From contig QHPZ01000011.1 of the NCBI GenBank assembly GCA_003219225.1, forward strand, positions 1 through 7,397: a DNA stretch of 7,397 bases. Reading direction: 5' to 3'. Below, piece after piece: positions 5,709 to 7,397 of this stretch. Positions within the stretch are counted from its first letter, which is position 1, and each line of letters opens with the position of its first letter. The translations under genes and the position numbers were made by a program. Below the pieces are notes generated by a model, which was not told the DNA's origin, did no database searches, and saw nothing but the letters and a program-made list of their open reading frames with translations. Source of the stretch: Verrucomicrobiota bacterium (GTDB taxonomy: Bacteria > Verrucomicrobiota > Verrucomicrobiia > Chthoniobacterales > UBA10450).

Positions 5709-6353
5709 TTGGGTGCCCACCAGAGTTCCCCGAAAAAACCGGCCGGCCGCAAGGCTGGCTCGGCAAAAAGGGTTTCCGCGAAAAAACCGGCAGCGCGCGT
5801 CTCCAAAGAAGCGCGCACCCGTGCAACGGCGCGGCCGCGTGAGGCATTGCTCGGCCGCAATCATCGCGACCGCAAACTGGACGCGTTCACGCGCAAGCAG
5901 AAGGAGAAACTGCTGCAACTGCGCGACGCGATGGTCGATTCCATGGCCGGCGTGGCGCAGGACACACTGCGCTCGCGCGCCGAAGGCAGCGAGGCATCAG
6001 CCTTCGGTATGCACCAGGCCGACGCCGGCTCCGACGCGTACGACCGCGATTTCGCTCTCAGCCTGTTATCGCAGGAGCAGGACGCGCTCTATGAGATTGA
6101 TCAGGCGCTGAAGCGGATCGAACTCGGGACCTACGGCATCTGCGAAATGTCAGGCAAATCAATCCCGCGCGCGCGGCTCGAAGCGATCCCGTTCGCCCGG
6201 TTCACCGTCGAGTGCCAGTCGCAGCTCGAAAAACAAAACAAAGCCTCGCGCGTCCGCCAGTCGGTCACGTCGCTGTTTGGTCTAACGGACGACGAAGCGA
6301 CTGAAACCGAGTCGGAGGAGGAACAAGCCGCTCCGGCCGAAACCAAGGAGTAG
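5709..6353 (+). CDS. TraR/DksA-family transcription regulator with incomplete zinc finger
   Basis: Member of the family that binds the RNA polymerase secondary channel and tunes initiation. From the TTG at 5709 it has 214 residues. A Lys/Arg/Ala-rich tail (about 1-55) contains two KKPA units encoded by the repeated 13-mer CGAAAAAACCGGC (5731-5743, 5779-5791). A coiled-coil region (about 57-140) and the DksA C-terminal block GTYGICEMSGKSIPRARLEAIPF (split here as GTYGICEMSGKSIP and RARLEAIPF) with VECQSQLE follow, then an acidic Glu-rich tail (about 193-214). Only Cys145 and Cys169 of the four usual zinc ligands remain; Ser148 and Gln172 occupy the others. The coiled-coil tip lacks the exact DxxDxA motif of E. 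coli DksA. The start is uncertain: the frame is open back to 5595 but that part is a repeat element, and a GTG at 5713 (MPTRVP) would join the frame if one C were missing in the CCCC run near 5728. It lies 29 bases upstream of L33. Confidence 0.8.
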   Translation: MGAHQSSPKKPAGRKAGSAKRVSAKKPAARVSKEARTRATARPREALLGRNHRDRKLDAFTRKQKEKLLQLRDAMVDSMAGVAQDTLRSRAEGSEASAFGMHQADAGSDAYDRDFALSLLSQEQDALYEIDQALKRIELGTYGICEMSGKSIPRARLEAIPFARFTVECQSQLEKQNKASRVRQSVTSLFGLTDDEATETESEEEQAAPAETKE

Positions 6354-6382
6354 CTCCGCGTTCGCGAGCGATTGTCGATCTT

Positions 6383-6556
6383 ATGGCGCAAGAAATTGTC
6401 ATTCTCGAGTGCACCGAGGCCAAAGCGCTGGGCAAACCGGTGTCGCGTTACATGACCACGCGCAACAAGAAAAGCCCGCGCACACCGAACCGTCTCGAGA
6501 AAAAGAAATACAATCCGTTTCTGCGACGGCACACGGTGCATCGCGAGACGAAATAA
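6383..6556 (+). CDS. rpmG: 50S ribosomal protein L33
   Basis: Small large-subunit ribosomal protein of 57 residues, easy to miss because of its length. It starts MAQEIVILECTEAK and carries the family core SRYMTTRNKKSPRTPNRLE, KKKYNPFLRRHTVHRETK. Only one cysteine (Cys10) is present and the two C-x-x-C pairs of the zinc-binding L33 form are missing, so this is the C-minus, zinc-free type. The stop (6554-6556) is 4 bases before the S18 start, so the two are almost certainly co-transcribed. No Shine-Dalgarno is visible before the ATG. Confidence 0.95.
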   Translation: MAQEIVILECTEAKALGKPVSRYMTTRNKKSPRTPNRLEKKKYNPFLRRHTVHRETK

Positions 6557-6560
6557 TCAG

Positions 6561-6800
6561 ATGCAACCAAAGACCGCCAAACGCCGCTCCGCTTTTCGCC
6601 GCGCCAACCGCACCATGCCGAGGCGCCGGATCGACATCGCGCTCGAAGCCATCGATTACAAAAATCCCGATCTCCTGAAAAAATTCGTGACCGAGAGCGG
6701 CAAGATTCTGCCGCGCCGCGTCACCGGCATGCCGGCACATCTGCACCGCAAAATCACCCGCGAAATCAAGCGCAGCCGTTCCGTGCTCTTGATGAAATAA
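6561..6800 (+). CDS. rpsR: 30S ribosomal protein S18
   Basis: Small-subunit ribosomal protein of 79 residues that pairs with S6 on the platform. A basic N-terminal tail (AKRRSAFRRANRTMPRRR) leads into the family core: IDYKNPDLLKKFVTESGKIL at about 32-51, PRRVTGMPAHLHRKITREIK at about 52-71, then a basic end. It has no cysteine, so it is the C-minus form. It is 4 bases downstream of L33; neither ssb, rpsF nor rplI, its usual neighbours in many bacteria, is here. The stop codon directly abuts the palindromic pair at 6801. Confidence 0.95.
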   Translation: MQPKTAKRRSAFRRANRTMPRRRIDIALEAIDYKNPDLLKKFVTESGKILPRRVTGMPAHLHRKITREIKRSRSVLLMK

Positions 6801-6858
6801 GTGGCGCAACTTTGTAAGTTGCGCTTTAGGCGAAACGCAAGTTACAAACTTGCGCCAC
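6801..6858. repeat. REPIN-like inverted pair of REP palindromes
   Basis: Left unit: GTGG (6801-6804), then stem CGCAACTT (6805-6812), loop TGT and AAGTTGCG (6816-6823). Right unit, read on the minus strand: GTGG (6858-6855), then CGCAAGTT, loop TGT and AACTTGCG (down to 6836). A 12-base spacer separates them. The two units also pair with each other over 23 positions with two mismatches. GTRG followed by a short imperfect palindrome, in inverted pairs, is the known layout of REPs moved by RAYT (TnpA-REP) transposases. The element fills the gap between the S18 stop (6800) and the convergent stop codon at 6861, and may serve both genes as a terminator or 3'-end stabiliser. Confidence 0.8.
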
Positions 6859-6860
6859 TC

Positions 6861-7223
6861 TTACGCTTTCCGCGTCTTCTCACCCTGCTCGATCAATTTC
6901 CAGAACTCTCGTGTTTTCCCGAGCTGGGCGTCTTCGCTCGTGGGGAGTTTGCTGCGGAAAAGGAAATCGCGCAGCGTGTTTTTGTGCAGAACGCGATGGA
7001 CGGTGATGCCTTCGTCGGTCTTTTCGAAATAGATCCGGTAATCTTTCGCGCGGTAGCGGTATAATTTTTTTCCTTCACGCTCGATCACGCCGAACCGTGG
7101 CGCATCGACATGGTCGAGGTCCTCGGGCAAAATCTGGAACTCATTCAGTAAATCGAGCTGCAATGATTTCGGCAGCGCCGAAATTTCCGCCGCGCTGAGT
7201 TCGTTAAAAATGATCTGGAACAT
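6861..7223 (-). CDS. RelE/ParE-fold protein, possible toxin, coupled to alanine racemase
   Basis: The 120-residue protein has the strand pattern of RelE/ParE proteins. MFQIIFNELSAAEISALPKS gives a first strand and helix; the core KLYRYRAKDYRIYFE (53-67) and GITVHRVLHKNTLRDF (72-87) match the usual yRlRvGdYRv and vhR phrases. Most RelE family members cut mRNA at the ribosome or poison gyrase, but a catalytic set cannot be assigned by eye. No antitoxin gene is visible next to it: the upstream neighbour on this strand is alanine racemase and the downstream side is the palindromic pair. The ATG at 7223 is chosen over the longer open frame to 7316 because it opens directly on the family's first strand and has AGGA just upstream. 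It may be a domesticated, antitoxin-free regulator. Confidence 0.72.
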   Translation of the reverse strand: MFQIIFNELSAAEISALPKSLQLDLLNEFQILPEDLDHVDAPRFGVIEREGKKLYRYRAKDYRIYFEKTDEGITVHRVLHKNTLRDFLFRSKLPTSEDAQLGKTREFWKLIEQGEKTRKA

Positions 7224-7226
7224 TTT

Positions 7227-7230
7227 TCCT
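7227..7230 (-). promoter_or_regulatory. ribosome binding site overlapping the alanine racemase stop
   Basis: On the minus strand the TAG stop of the racemase (7231-7229) shares bases with AGGA (7230-7227), 3 bases before the ATG at 7223. This layout favours translational coupling between the two genes. Confidence 0.5.
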
Positions 7231-7397
7231 AAACAAACACCCGCCGCACGCGCGCGCCAATGCGCGTCGTGATATCCCACGTGATCGTGCCGGCTTTCTC
7301 GGCCAGCTCGGCGCACGGGATTTCCGCGTCGCCCTGCCGCCCCATCAGCACTACTTCGTCGCCGACTTGCACATTGTCGATGTTATTCACATCAATC
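7229..7397 (-). CDS. alr: alanine racemase, C-terminal end only
   Basis: The last 56 residues of the PLP enzyme that makes D-alanine for peptidoglycan. Reading down from 7397, the frame gives IDVNNIDNVQVGDEVVLMGRQG, shown here only by its core VQVGDEVVLMGRQG, then AEIPCAELAEKAGTITWDI and the ending RVRRVFV. This matches the conserved beta-domain end of Alr proteins (VGDEVVLxGRQG, ELAEKxGT, PRVxRVY). The PLP lysine and catalytic tyrosine lie outside the window. It is the upstream gene of the RelE-like protein, 5 bases away. Confidence 0.87.
   Translation of the reverse strand, partial: IDVNNIDNVQVGDEVVLMGRQGDAEIPCAELAEKAGTITWDITTRIGARVRRVFV

Noticed and set aside
7224..7316. Longer N-terminus for the RelE-like protein up to 7316
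   Set aside because: The extra residues overlap the well-supported end of alanine racemase in another frame and do not resemble the family.
770..7381. Repeated ATTGTCGAT 9-mer at 769, 2210, 6371 and 7373
   Set aside because: Two copies are explained by codons in pdxA and alr, the flanks differ, and there is no common position relative to genes; probably chance plus composition.

Overview
The window looks like part of a moderately GC-rich chromosome from a Verrucomicrobiota-type bacterium (Chthoniobacterales/Spartobacteria-like). This is inferred from protein style (Lys-rich-tailed DksA-like protein, paired ABC-2 permeases, C-minus L33/S18), sparse Shine-Dalgarno use and many short palindromic repeats. 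There is no marker that proves the lineage.

Layout. Positions 1-768 hold the 3' part of a SurA/PpiC peptidyl-prolyl isomerase gene. A palindromic intergenic stretch follows, then a secreted WAVG-repeat propeller gene (1010-2090) that is broken by what looks like a short internal deletion with frameshift. Next is pdxA (2156-3061) for vitamin B6 synthesis. surA-pdxA adjacency is known from other bacteria, so the propeller gene looks like an insertion between them. Two ABC-2 family permeases (3101-3925 and 4797-5594) face the same way. They are separated by an opposite-strand block: a rhodanese-domain protein (3935-4333) and a small in-frame fusion of the start of a macA-like gene to the end of a macB-like gene (4395-4751), which reads as a deletion scar. 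Then come a TraR/DksA-family regulator with half of its zinc ligands missing (about 5709-6353), ribosomal proteins L33 (6383-6556) and S18 (6561-6800), and, on the minus strand, the 3' end of alanine racemase (7229-7397) followed 5 bases later by a RelE/ParE-fold protein (6861-7223).

The most striking feature is the set of structured repeats at gene ends. A hairpin family built from six-base words (GAGCAC/GATTAC) occurs at 795-867 and 3045-3121. The second copy carries the stop codon of pdxA in one arm and the start codon of the next gene in the other. A REPIN-like pair of inverted palindromes (6801-6858) fills the gap between the convergent S18 and RelE-like stop codons almost exactly. Another palindromic element (5598-5656) directly follows the second permease. 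Inside pdxA there are also a 25-base palindrome and a 4 x 7-base tandem repeat, both in frame.

Functionally the window mixes housekeeping genes (envelope protein folding, PLP synthesis, ribosomal proteins, cell-wall alanine racemase) with transport and regulatory genes. No CRISPR array, tRNA, rRNA or transposase gene was seen.
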